From the NCBI RefSeq assembly GCF_014197435.1, contig NZ_JACIFP010000001.1, positions 3,596,001 to 3,660,000 of the forward strand: 64,000 bases of DNA, written 5' to 3'. Position 1 is the first letter of the stretch, and every line of letters starts with the position of its first letter. The position numbers were made by a program, and so were the translations under genes. This DNA comes from Gordonia humi (GTDB taxonomy: Bacteria; Actinomycetota; Actinomycetes; Mycobacteriales; Mycobacteriaceae). Shown here in pieces: positions 36,603-44,849 of this stretch. The notes under the pieces were generated by a model. That model had not been told where the DNA came from, ran no database searches, and saw only the letters and a program-made list of their open reading frames with translations.

Positions 36603-37706
36603 CTATCCCGTGCGCTGATCGGGAGGAGCCGAGACCTCCGGCTCCCGTTCGGCTGCCGGCGCCTCGCGCGAATCCACCGGTTCGGCGCTCGCCAGCCACC
36701 CCGGCAGACCCCTGCCCCGCCTGCTGAACAGCACGGCGACGATCGCCACCGCGGCGAACACCATCGAGGCGGCGTCGTATGGATCGGGCAACAGGGTCAG
36801 CACGAAGTACATGCCGACGCCACCGGCGAATCTGAGAGGTCGGACGAGGGCGCCCGGCAGGCGTTCACTGCGGTAGACGAGTTCGACGCAGAGGTCGCCG
36901 ACCGATCGACCGGTCGCGACGATCACCAGGAACCAGACGCCGGCCGGGACGGCGGCGCCGAGCACCGACGCGAGGCCGCCGGACAGGACGGCTGCGCGGT
37001 CGTCGGACACGTACTCGAGCCACACCTGAGTGCCGACCGCGACCAGTGCGGACAGCATCGCCGCGGCGAGGACGTCACAGCCGACGCCGATCAGACGTCG
37101 CGTCTTGGTGACCGGCTGCGCGAGGTCGCGTCCGGGCAGTTTCTCCAACCCCCGCAGTCGCCTCGGAACAGCAAGCGAGAGAACAGACCCCAGCACTGCA
37201 CCGGCAGTGTTGGTGACCATGTCGTCGACGTCGAAGAGACGATAGGCGCACTCGTACACACCCCACATACCGGTGAGCTGGGTGGTCTCGATGAACACGG
37301 AGACGGCGGCGCCGGTCACGAGCGCGGTCGGCAGACCACGACCGCCGAGAATCCGCACGAAGGCGCCGAGCGGGATGAACAGCAGGACGTTCAATGCCAA
37401 CTGCAGGCCGGCCGGGTCGGTGAACGGGTGGCCACGATCGCGTGCCCCCTGCACGTCCCGAACCGCTTGCCACACATCGGTGTTCTTGCCGACGCAGATC
37501 AGATCGTCCGGGTCGGGCAACGGGAACAACGTGTACGTCCAGATCGCGCAGAAGTACACCAGCGCCGCGGCCCAGAGCAGCGACCTGCCCACCGTCAGAC
37601 GACCGCGGCGCCGATAACTGATCGCCACGAAAGGCACGAATGCCGCGACAGCGAGCACCACGCCGAAACCGATGGCCAGTGCTCCCGAGAAGACCTCATT
37701 CCCCAC
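36603..37706 (-). CDS. VanZ-like multipass membrane protein
   Basis: 367 residues read from the GTG at 37706. The N-terminal half is VanZ-like: a hydrophobic start (ALAIGFGVVLAVAAFVPFVA), then the first helix pair, a loop with LFPLPDPDDL, NVLLFIPLGAFVRIL, SVFIETTQLTGMWGVYEC and RLFDVDDMVTNTAGAVLG (the D-D-x-x-x-N-x-x-G motif). The C-terminal half has further helices, with an RDD-like segment (VIVATGRSVGDLCVELVYRS). A TAGTCT -10 (37714-37719) is 7 bases before the GTG, so it may be leaderless; the alternative TTG at 37748 abuts the rpsA terminator. VanZ proteins are known from low-level teicoplanin resistance, but most actinobacterial members are uncharacterised. Confidence 0.82.
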   Translation of the reverse strand: MGNEVFSGALAIGFGVVLAVAAFVPFVAISYRRRGRLTVGRSLLWAAALVYFCAIWTYTLFPLPDPDDLICVGKNTDVWQAVRDVQGARDRGHPFTDPAGLQLALNVLLFIPLGAFVRILGGRGLPTALVTGAAVSVFIETTQLTGMWGVYECAYRLFDVDDMVTNTAGAVLGSVLSLAVPRRLRGLEKLPGRDLAQPVTKTRRLIGVGCDVLAAAMLSALVAVGTQVWLEYVSDDRAAVLSGGLASVLGAAVPAGVWFLVIVATGRSVGDLCVELVYRSERLPGALVRPLRFAGGVGMYFVLTLLPDPYDAASMVFAAVAIVAVLFSRRGRGLPGWLASAEPVDSREAPAAEREPEVSAPPDQRTG

Positions 37707-37748
37707 GCCGACAAGACTATTCGGACTTGCGCTCGACGCGAAACGCAA

Positions 37749-37785
37749 CAGTGCCCCGGAACTCTCGAGGAGTTCCGGGGCACTG
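37749..37785 (-). terminator. rpsA terminator hairpin
   Basis: A perfect 16-bp stem (37749-37764 with 37770-37785) and 5-base loop, 23 bases after the rpsA stop; followed on the minus strand by TTGCGTTTCG. Confidence 0.85.
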
Positions 37786-37807
37786 TCAGCTCAGTGAGCG
37801 GATGTTA

Positions 37808-39283
37808 TCAGGCGTTGCCCGACAGCTTCTCGCGCAGAGCGGCGAGCTGCTCGTCGCTGGCCAGCGAACCGCCGGTCGACGCCGCACCGGTCGAGGACGA
37901 GGCCTCGGTCGACGACGACGAAGTGGTCGACGACGAGTAGTCGGTCGGAGCGTTCTCGGCCTCGGCGGCCGCCGCGGCGAACTTCTCCATCTGAGCGGTG
38001 TGCATCTTGTGGCGACGCTCGGCCTCGGCGTAGCGGGCCTCCCACTCTTCACGCTGCTTGTCGAAGCCCTCGAGCCATTCGTTGGTCTCGGCGTCGAAGC
38101 CCTCCGGGAAGATGTAGTTGCCCTGCTCGTCGTAGCTGTCGGCCATGCCGTACTTCGAGGGATCGAACTCTTCGGTGTAGTCCTCGTTGGCCTGCTTCAG
38201 CGACAGCGAGATACGACGACGGTCGAGATCGATATCGATGACCTTCACCATCGCGTCGTCGCCGACGGAGACGACCTGGTCCGGAACCTCGACGTGGCGC
38301 TCGGCCAGCTCGGAGATGTGGACCAGACCCTCGATGCCCTCCTCGACGCGGACGAACGCACCGAACGGCACCAGCTTGGTGACCTTGCCCGGAACGATCT
38401 GACCGATCGCGTGGGTGCGGGCGAACTGACGCCACGGGTCTTCCTGCGTCGCCTTGAGCGACAGCGAGACGCGCTCGCGGTCCATGTCGACGTCGAGGAC
38501 CTCCACGGTGACCTCGTCGCCCACGGTGACGACCTCGGACGGGTGGTCGATGTGCTTCCAGGACAGCTCGGAGACGTGAACCAGACCGTCGACGCCGCCG
38601 AGGTCGACGAACGCACCGAAGTTGACGATCGAGGACACGACGCCCTTGCGGACCTGGCCCTTCTGCAGCTGGTTGAGGAACTCGCTGCGGACCTCGGACT
38701 GGGTCTGCTCGAGCCATGCGCGGCGCGACAGGACCACGTTGTTGCGGTTCTTGTCGAGCTCGATGATCTTGGCCTCGACCTCCTTGCCGATGTACGGCTG
38801 GAGGTCGCGGACGCGACGCATCTCGACGAGCGAGGCGGGCAGGAAGCCGCGGAGACCGATGTCCAGGATCAGGCCGCCCTTGACGACCTCGATGACGGTG
38901 CCCTTGACGGCCTCGTCCTTCTCCTTGAGCTCCTCGATCGTGCCCCACGCGCGCTCGTACTGGGCGCGCTTCTTCGACAGGATCAGGCGGCCTTCCTTGT
39001 CCTCCTTGGTGAGGACAAGGGCTTCGACCTCGTCACCGACGGTGACGACTTCGCTCGGGTCGACGTCGTGCTTGATCGACAGCTCGCGCGAGGGGATGAC
39101 ACCCTCGGTCTTGTAGCCGATGTCAAGCAGAACCTCGTCGCGGTCGACCTTGACGATGGTGCCCTCGACGATGTCGCCATCGTTGAAGTACTTGATCGTG
39201 GAGTCGATGGCGGCGAGGAAGTCCTCAGCCGAGCCGATGTCATTGACGGCTACTTGCGGCGAGGTGATCGTGGGGGACGACAT
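37808..39283 (-). CDS. rpsA: 30S ribosomal protein S1
   Basis: 491 residues from the ATG at 39283. Four S1/OB domains follow the actinobacterial pattern. The first starts at GDIVEGTIVKVDRDEVLLDI; later ones carry KGVVSSIVNFGAFVDLGGVD and PGKVTKLVPFGAFVRVEEG, with the repeated GLVHVSEL/GLVHISEL. S1 brings mRNA to the 30S subunit, and in mycobacteria its C-terminal part has been discussed in pyrazinamide action. The C-terminal tail is charged, then Ser-rich (SSSTTSSSSTEASSSTG), ending LAALREKLSGNA. Only a poor ribosome site (GGAG, 12 bases upstream) is seen. A long in-frame upstream extension belongs to antisense of the next gene. Confidence 0.97.
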   Translation of the reverse strand: MSSPTITSPQVAVNDIGSAEDFLAAIDSTIKYFNDGDIVEGTIVKVDRDEVLLDIGYKTEGVIPSRELSIKHDVDPSEVVTVGDEVEALVLTKEDKEGRLILSKKRAQYERAWGTIEELKEKDEAVKGTVIEVVKGGLILDIGLRGFLPASLVEMRRVRDLQPYIGKEVEAKIIELDKNRNNVVLSRRAWLEQTQSEVRSEFLNQLQKGQVRKGVVSSIVNFGAFVDLGGVDGLVHVSELSWKHIDHPSEVVTVGDEVTVEVLDVDMDRERVSLSLKATQEDPWRQFARTHAIGQIVPGKVTKLVPFGAFVRVEEGIEGLVHISELAERHVEVPDQVVSVGDDAMVKVIDIDLDRRRISLSLKQANEDYTEEFDPSKYGMADSYDEQGNYIFPEGFDAETNEWLEGFDKQREEWEARYAEAERRHKMHTAQMEKFAAAAAEAENAPTDYSSSTTSSSSTEASSSTGAASTGGSLASDEQLAALREKLSGNA

Positions 39284-39398
39284 ATGGTGAGTTGCTCCGG
39301 ACAGGTAGGTAGTAGGTACGAGAATCCGATGCTGTCCACGCAGGCCAGACCCGATTTTCGTTGATTGTGTGCGCGCACGACGAACATGCGCGATTACC

Positions 39399-39427
39399 AG
39401 GGTACTACCCCGGCCTGGCCTGCACAA
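39399..39427 (-). promoter_or_regulatory. Candidate rpsA promoter
   Basis: Minus strand TTGTGC (39422-39427), 17 bases, TACCCT (39399-39404), giving a leader of about 110 bases to the rpsA ATG. The leader includes short CTAC direct repeats near 39303-39319. Confidence 0.4.
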
Positions 39428-39487
39428 ACGGAGTTCTCGCGCCTCGTCCGGGCGAGGACCGTCCCTGCCGAGGACTATAGGGATGGA

Positions 39488-40024
39488 ATGATCGTCGGTG
39501 TGGCCCATTCCATCGAATTGCTGCTCGACGACAAGGCGGACGCCGCCGTCCGCCTGCGGTGGCGATCGCTCGACGCGCTCGGGATCCGTACGCCGGGTGC
39601 GACCGACTCGCCGACCGTCCGGCCGCACCTCACGTTGCTCGCCGGAACCGGAGTCCGCGGAGCCGACTCCGGCCTCGCGGCACTCGCGCAGCGGCTCCCG
39701 TTCCCGGTGACTCTCGGCGCCCCGGTGCTCCTGCCTGCCGGATCGCACTGGACTCTCGCACTGGGCGTGGTGCCCTCGACCGAGCTGCTGTCGGTGCATG
39801 CGACCGCGTTCCGCCTGTGCGGGGACGCGGTGACCGGGCTCGACGACCACGGCGTCCCCGGATCGTGGACGCCGCACGTCACGCTCGCGCGCCGCGTCGA
39901 CGGCGACGGCGTGTCCGCCGCGGTCGCTGTACTCGGCGGTCCGATCCACGGTCGCGCCGTCGCCGTTCGTCGCTGGGACGGCGACGCGAAGTCCGAACAG
40001 GTGGTGTCCGGCCGTGAGTGCTGA
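39488..40024 (+). CDS. 2H phosphoesterase (2'-5' RNA ligase-like) protein
   Basis: 178 residues from the ATG at 39488, where homology-like sequence starts (MIVGVAHSIELLLDDKADAA). The two H-x-T/S-x tetrapeptides of the 2H superfamily are present as RPHLTLLAG and PHVTLARR, about 100 residues apart, so the catalytic pair is intact. 2H enzymes open cyclic phosphates or ligate RNA ends; the true substrate of this actinobacterial branch is unknown. It overlaps the following methyltransferase gene by 11 bases (GTG at 40014), so they are co-translated. It is divergent from rpsA. Confidence 0.78.
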   Translation: MIVGVAHSIELLLDDKADAAVRLRWRSLDALGIRTPGATDSPTVRPHLTLLAGTGVRGADSGLAALAQRLPFPVTLGAPVLLPAGSHWTLALGVVPSTELLSVHATAFRLCGDAVTGLDDHGVPGSWTPHVTLARRVDGDGVSAAVAVLGGPIHGRAVAVRRWDGDAKSEQVVSGREC

Positions 40025-40838
40025 CTCTCCGCGTCCGCCCCGTGTGCTGGGCGACGTCGACTCGGGTACGAGCGAACGCGCCAATCGGTCCTGGTGGGAT
40101 GCCGAGGCCGACGAGTACCACGACGAACACGGATCGTTCATCGGCTCGCATACGCCCGGCGGCGAGTTCGTCTGGGGACCGGAACGCCTACGCGAAGAGG
40201 ACGCGGCGCTCCTCGGCGACGTCGCGGGCCGCGACGTCCTCGAAGTCGGCTGCGGTTCGGCGCCCTGCTCACGATGGCTCGCCGCCCGAGGCGCTCACGT
40301 GGTCGGCCTGGACGTGTCGGCCGGGATGCTCGCCCACGCCGTCGACTCGATGGCGCTCGACGATCGGCGCGTGCCGCTCGTGCAGGCCGGTGCCGAGCAT
40401 CTGCCGTTCGCCGATGAATCGTTCGACATCGCCTGCTCGTCGTTCGGGGCGATCCCGTTCGTCGCCGACTCCGCCCGCGCCATGAACGAGGTGGCCCGCG
40501 TCCTACGACCCGGCGGCCGCTGGGTGTTCGCCACCAATCATCCGATGCGCTGGATGTTCCTGGACGATCCCGGACCGGATGGCCTGGTGGTCCGCATGTC
40601 GTACTTCGATCGGACCCCGTACAGCGAGGCCGACGACGACGGCGCCGTCACCTATGCCGAACACCACCGCACCATGGGCGACCGCATCCGCGAGATCGTC
40701 GCGGCGGGTCTGGTGCTCGACGACGTCGTCGAACCCGAATGGCCGGACGATCTCGATGCCGAGTGGGGTCAGTGGTCGCCGCTGCGCGGCTCCTACTTCC
40801 CCGGCACCGCCGTGTTCGTGACCCACAAGCCGGGGTAG
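40014..40838 (+). CDS. Class I SAM-dependent methyltransferase
   Basis: 274 residues from the GTG at 40014. A Rossmann methyltransferase of the UbiE/type-11 group: DVLEVGCGSAPCSRWLAARG (motif I), VVGLDVSAGML, AEHLPFADESFDIACSSFGA and VARVLRPGGRWVF. The N-terminal SWWDAEADEYHDEHGSFIGS and the C-terminal WSPLRGSYFPGTAVFV are typical of a conserved mycobacterial family of unknown substrate. It is coupled to the 2H phosphoesterase by an 11-base overlap, which hints that both act on nucleic acid, but that is inference. Confidence 0.85.
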   Translation: MSADSPRPPRVLGDVDSGTSERANRSWWDAEADEYHDEHGSFIGSHTPGGEFVWGPERLREEDAALLGDVAGRDVLEVGCGSAPCSRWLAARGAHVVGLDVSAGMLAHAVDSMALDDRRVPLVQAGAEHLPFADESFDIACSSFGAIPFVADSARAMNEVARVLRPGGRWVFATNHPMRWMFLDDPGPDGLVVRMSYFDRTPYSEADDDGAVTYAEHHRTMGDRIREIVAAGLVLDDVVEPEWPDDLDAEWGQWSPLRGSYFPGTAVFVTHKPG

Positions 40839-40901
40839 GCGAGATCTCGTCGGCTCTGCGTCCGTCCCGGGCATCGACCCGATGTCGGCGACCGGCCGCC
40901 C

Positions 40902-41675
40902 TCACAGCAGCTTCGACAGGAACCCCTGCGTCCGTTCGTGCTGCGGATTCGACAAGACCTCGCGCGGGTCGCCCTTCTCGACGACGACGCCGCCGTCCAT
41001 GAACACGAGTTGATCGGCGACCTCCCGAGCGAATCCCATCTCGTGGGTGACAACGAGCATCGTCATGCCGTCGGCCGCGAGAGCGCGCATCACCTCGAGG
41101 ACGTCACCGACGAGTTCGGGGTCGAGCGCTGAGGTCGGCTCGTCGAACAGCATGAGCTTCGGCTCCATCGCGAGCGCGCGGGCGATGGCCACGCGCTGTT
41201 GCTGCCCACCGGACAGCTGGGCGGGGTAGGCGTCGGCCTTGCTGCGCAGACCGACCTGGTCGAGCAACGACAGCGCGCGCTCGGTGGCCTTCTCCTTCGA
41301 CGCGCCGCCGACCAGGACCGGTGCCTCGATGACGTTGGCGAGGACCGTGCGGTGCGGGAACAGGTTGAAGTGCTGGAACACCATGCCGATGTCCCGCCGC
41401 TGGCGTCCCGCCTCCTTCGGGCTCAGCTCGTACAGTCGGCCGTTGCGCTCGCGGTACCCGATCAGATCGCCGTCGACGGTGAGGCGCCCGGCGTTGACCT
41501 TCTCGAGATGGTTCACACAGCGCAGGAACGTCGACTTTCCCGAACCCGACGGGCCGATCAGACAGGCCACCTCCCCGCGCGCGACCTCCAGGGACACGCC
41601 TTTGAGGACCTGCAGCGCACCGAAGTTCTTGCACACCTGGTCGGCGACGACCATCGGCGTCGTATCGGCGGTCAC
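40902..41675 (-). CDS. Polar amino-acid ABC transporter, ATP-binding protein
   Basis: 257 residues. GlnQ/ArtP-type ATPase: Walker A GPSGSGKS, Q-loop (GMVFQHFNLFPHRTVLANVI), signature LSGGQQQRVAIARALAMEPK, Walker B LMLFDEPTSALDPELV, and H-loop VVTHEMGFAREVADQL. The segment IGYRERNGRLYELSPKEAGR is an insertion seen in a subset of polar amino-acid transporters. Its start overlaps the permease stop by 4 bases. Third gene of a binding protein-permease-ATPase operon. Confidence 0.94.
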   Translation of the reverse strand: MTADTTPMVVADQVCKNFGALQVLKGVSLEVARGEVACLIGPSGSGKSTFLRCVNHLEKVNAGRLTVDGDLIGYRERNGRLYELSPKEAGRQRRDIGMVFQHFNLFPHRTVLANVIEAPVLVGGASKEKATERALSLLDQVGLRSKADAYPAQLSGGQQQRVAIARALAMEPKLMLFDEPTSALDPELVGDVLEVMRALAADGMTMLVVTHEMGFAREVADQLVFMDGGVVVEKGDPREVLSNPQHERTQGFLSKLL

Positions 41676-42601
41676 TTGCCCTCCTCCACGATCGGTTCGT
41701 TCGCGGCCGCGAGCGCCGCGAGCTGTCGTCCGGACAGGTTGCGCGACGAGCCCTTGGAGTAGTGCCTCTCCAGGTAGTACTGGCCCACCATGAGGACGCT
41801 GGTCACCACCAGGTACCAGGTCGACGCGACGAGCAGCATCGGGATCGGCTGGAAGTTGACGCCCGAGATGTCACGCTGACGGCCGAAGAGGTCCAGTGTG
41901 AACGGAACGGCCGAGACGAGGCTCGTCGTCTTCAGCATCGAGATGACCTCGTTGCCGGTCGGCGGGATGATCACCCGCATCGCCTGGGGCAGCACTGTAC
42001 GGCGCATGGCCTGCCACCAGGTCATGCCGAGTGCGGTCGACGCCTCCATCTGTCCCTCGCCCACCGACGAGATGCCTGCGCGGACGATCTCGGCCATGTA
42101 CGCGGCCTCGTTGAGAGCCAGACCGATCACCGCGATCACGAAGACGTTCTTCAGGCTGAACTCCTGAATGTTCACCTCGACGAACGTCGGTCCCCACGGG
42201 ATGCCGACGTTCACGGTCTGGTAGATCGACCCGACGAGCCCCCACAGCACCAGCTGCACGTAGACCGGGGTGCCGCGGAAGATCCACAGGTACACCCACG
42301 ACGTCCACCGGAACACCGCGTTCGGCGACATCCTCATCACCGCGACGATCACGCCGAGGATCACTCCGATGATCATCGAGAGGACCGTCAGCGCGAGGGT
42401 GTATCCGACACCGGAGAGGATCCGCTGCTCGAACAGGTAGTCACCGTACGTGCTCCACTTGTAGGCGTCGTTGGTCGCCGCACCGTAGACGAACAGCACG
42501 GCCAGAATGACGATGATGACGCCGACGACCCACTGGCCCGGGTGTTTGAGCGGAACCGCTTTGATCGGCGCCGGGACGTCCGACGTGTGATGGTCAGTCA
42601 T
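41672..42601 (-). CDS. Polar amino-acid ABC transporter, permease
   Basis: 309 residues. HisM/GlnP-type inner-membrane permease: an N-terminal helix (WVVGVIIVILAVLFVYGA), then about five more helices, with TLALTVLSMIIGVILGVIVA and the EAA loop (MEASTALGMTWWQAMRRTVL ending QAMRVIIPPTGNE) that docks the ATPase. The long hydrophilic loops suggest a single polypeptide acting as a homodimer, as only one permease gene is present. It follows the binding-protein gene by 4 bases. Confidence 0.93.
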   Translation of the reverse strand: MTDHHTSDVPAPIKAVPLKHPGQWVVGVIIVILAVLFVYGAATNDAYKWSTYGDYLFEQRILSGVGYTLALTVLSMIIGVILGVIVAVMRMSPNAVFRWTSWVYLWIFRGTPVYVQLVLWGLVGSIYQTVNVGIPWGPTFVEVNIQEFSLKNVFVIAVIGLALNEAAYMAEIVRAGISSVGEGQMEASTALGMTWWQAMRRTVLPQAMRVIIPPTGNEVISMLKTTSLVSAVPFTLDLFGRQRDISGVNFQPIPMLLVASTWYLVVTSVLMVGQYYLERHYSKGSSRNLSGRQLAALAAANEPIVEEGK

Positions 42602-42605
42602 CCGG

Positions 42606-43487
42606 CTACTCCTGTGCCCCGTTGATCTGCGATGTCTCGATCATTCCCGCCTCTACGCCCCAATGCTCCGCGATCGTCCGATACTGTCCGTCGTCGATCA
42701 GGTACTGAACCGCCCTCTGCACCGCCTCCGACAACGACGACCCCTTCCTGATCGGAAAACCGTACGGCGCCGAATCGTAGGTCGGACCGATCTCCTCGAG
42801 CTGGCCGTCGGTCTTCTTCACCGCGTACGCGGTGACCGGCGAGTCGGCGGAGAAGGCGGCCACCTGCCCGAGGAGTGCGGCGTTCACCGCCTGATCCTGG
42901 GTGTCGAAGGCGACTTTGACGATCGGGTCCTGTCCTCGGGCGACGCATTCGTCGCTCTTGCCCGGGACCTCATCGGTGTCCTGCGTGGTCGACACCTGGA
43001 CGCCGATCCGCAGTCCGCACGCGTTGTCCGGGTCGACGCCGCTGCCCGGCTTGGCCGCCCATTTGATGCCCGCCGTGTAGTAGTCGACGAAGTCCACCTG
43101 CTTCTCACGCTCGACCGAGTCGGTGAACGAGGACATCCCCATGTCGTACGTGCCGGCCTGAATCGACGGGATGATCTTGTCGAAGTCCGACTGCGTGTAC
43201 ACGACCTTCAGTCCGAGCACGTCGCCGATCGCGTCGACGAGGTCTACGTCGTAACCGATGATGTCGCCGTTCCGGTCTTTGAACTCGTTCGGCTGATACG
43301 GCGGATTGGTGCCGACCTTGAGCACTCCTGAGGCGCGGATGTTCGCGGGCACGAGAGCCGCGATGTCCGGCTGCTCCTCGATGTGGATGTCGATCGGCTT
43401 GGTGTCGAGCGCCGACTCGTCCACCACGCATCCCGACAACAGCAGTGTCGCGCATGCGGCTGCCGCGCCGAACGGTCGCACACGCAT
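42606..43487 (-). CDS. Polar amino-acid ABC transporter, substrate-binding lipoprotein
   Basis: 293 residues from the ATG at 43487. Lipoprotein signal MRVRPFGAAAACATLLLSGC with a clear lipobox Cys at 20. The family-3 solute-binding fold follows: LKVGTNPPYQPNEFKDRNGD, IIGYDVDLVDAIGDVLGL, FDKIIPSIQAGTYDMGMSSF and DFVDYYTAGI. It should capture an amino acid or a small cation outside the cell for the permease and ATPase downstream. Substrate not predictable. An in-frame ORF extends 34 codons further upstream but has no signal-like content. Confidence 0.92.
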   Translation of the reverse strand: MRVRPFGAAAACATLLLSGCVVDESALDTKPIDIHIEEQPDIAALVPANIRASGVLKVGTNPPYQPNEFKDRNGDIIGYDVDLVDAIGDVLGLKVVYTQSDFDKIIPSIQAGTYDMGMSSFTDSVEREKQVDFVDYYTAGIKWAAKPGSGVDPDNACGLRIGVQVSTTQDTDEVPGKSDECVARGQDPIVKVAFDTQDQAVNAALLGQVAAFSADSPVTAYAVKKTDGQLEEIGPTYDSAPYGFPIRKGSSLSEAVQRAVQYLIDDGQYRTIAEHWGVEAGMIETSQINGAQE

Positions 43488-43704
43488 CGCCTCAACCCCC
43501 GTCAATCGTCTCGTCGGTCCCCCGAAACCTACTCGGCCCGACCATCGAGTATGAACGAATCGGTATCGGCGACGCGCCGGGGGTCCCACGACGGAGCCGA
43601 GACCGCCGTCGGCGCGTCCGACCCCGCATGGAGATGTCCGGACAGTCGCGGCATTTCCGGCCGCGGGTCGTCATCCACCGCGAACATCACGTCGAACGCG
43701 ACGA

Positions 43705-44766
43705 TCAGAGGGCGTCGACGACCGCCTCGGTGAAGGCGCTCGTGGTCGCGTCGCCGCCCAGATCGACGGTTCGGACACCGCCCGCGAGCACATGCGCCAC
43801 CGCGGCGTCGATCGCATCGGCGGCGCGCACCGCGCGAGCGTCGTCGGACCTCTCCCCGTGCCAGCGCAGCGACATCGCCACCGAACCGATCGTCGCGACC
43901 GGATTCGCACTGTTCCGGCCCGCGATGTCGGGTGCTGCGCCGTGCACCGCCTGCGCCATCGCGCGATCGGCCGACGAGTTGAGCGACGACGCCAGCCCGA
44001 GCGAACCGGACAGTTCGGCGGCGAGGTCGGACAGGATGTCGCCGAACAGATTCTCGGTCACGATCACGTCGAAGTCCGCGGGTCTGCGAACCAGCAACGC
44101 CGCCATCGCATCCACGTGCTCGGTGTCGACTCGGACATCCGGGTACCGCTGCGCCACCTGCAGGCACACGTCGCGGAACAGGCCTGTGGTCAGGCGCAGC
44201 ACGTTGGCCTTGTGCACGATCGTCACGTGCCCGCGACGACGCCGTGCGGCCTCGAACGCCTCGACGGCGATCCTCTCCGTCGCCGCCCGCGTGACCAGAC
44301 CGACGGACAGCGCCACGTCGGGAGTCGGCATGAACTCGCCGCTGCCGACGGCCATGTTGCGATCCGCGTACAGACCCTCGCTGTTCTCCCGGACGATCAG
44401 GAGGTCGATGTCGGGTGCGGTGGCCGGCACACCGGGGACCGCGCGGGCCGGACGCAGGTTGGCGAACAAGCCGAACTGTTTACGCATCACCGCGCCGGGC
44501 GCCGGATGACGGAGTTCGGCCGGATACGACGCGCTGTCGTGGGGGCCGACGAGCCACAGATCGAACTCCGCGAGAGCGTCGAGCGTGCTGCCGGGGATCG
44601 GCACGCCGTGCGATGCGATCGCGGCGGCACCGAACGGCAGCTCGACCGTGTCCAGGGCGATCCCCTGCCGGTCGAGTGCGGCGCGGGCCACCGCCGCCGC
44701 GGCGGGAACCACCTCGGGGCCGATGCCGTCGCCGGGCAGTACAGCGAGCCGAACCGAGAACGTCAT
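43705..44766 (-). CDS. Isocitrate/isopropylmalate-dehydrogenase family protein
   Basis: 353 residues from the ATG at 44766, with AAGGAGG 7 bases upstream. Beta-decarboxylating dehydrogenase fold: VLPGDGIGPEVVPAAAAVAR, LFANLRPARA, IVRENSEGLYADRN and VTENLFGDILSDLAAELSGS are shared by tartrate, isocitrate and 3-isopropylmalate dehydrogenases. The substrate-side loop (SEGLYAD) fits tartrate/homoisocitrate-like enzymes at least as well as LeuB, and no leucine gene is nearby. It probably oxidises a 2-hydroxy acid with NAD(P)+, using a divalent metal. Monocistronic; it lies between the ABC transporter and polA. Confidence 0.82.
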   Translation of the reverse strand: MTFSVRLAVLPGDGIGPEVVPAAAAVARAALDRQGIALDTVELPFGAAAIASHGVPIPGSTLDALAEFDLWLVGPHDSASYPAELRHPAPGAVMRKQFGLFANLRPARAVPGVPATAPDIDLLIVRENSEGLYADRNMAVGSGEFMPTPDVALSVGLVTRAATERIAVEAFEAARRRRGHVTIVHKANVLRLTTGLFRDVCLQVAQRYPDVRVDTEHVDAMAALLVRRPADFDVIVTENLFGDILSDLAAELSGSLGLASSLNSSADRAMAQAVHGAAPDIAGRNSANPVATIGSVAMSLRWHGERSDDARAVRAADAIDAAVAHVLAGGVRTVDLGGDATTSAFTEAVVDAL

Positions 44767-44849
44767 CGCAGCGCCTCCTTCACGGTGCACTTATTCATTC
44801 GCACAGCCGCACAGACCGGCCTGATCGGGTCGTCATCTCGGTCCGGCGC

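Noticed and set aside
43488..43704. Possible small protein (about 60 codons, Arg-rich, minus strand) between the binding-protein and dehydrogenase genes
   Set aside because: Composition is that of random high-GC frames, with no ribosome site and no recognisable motif.
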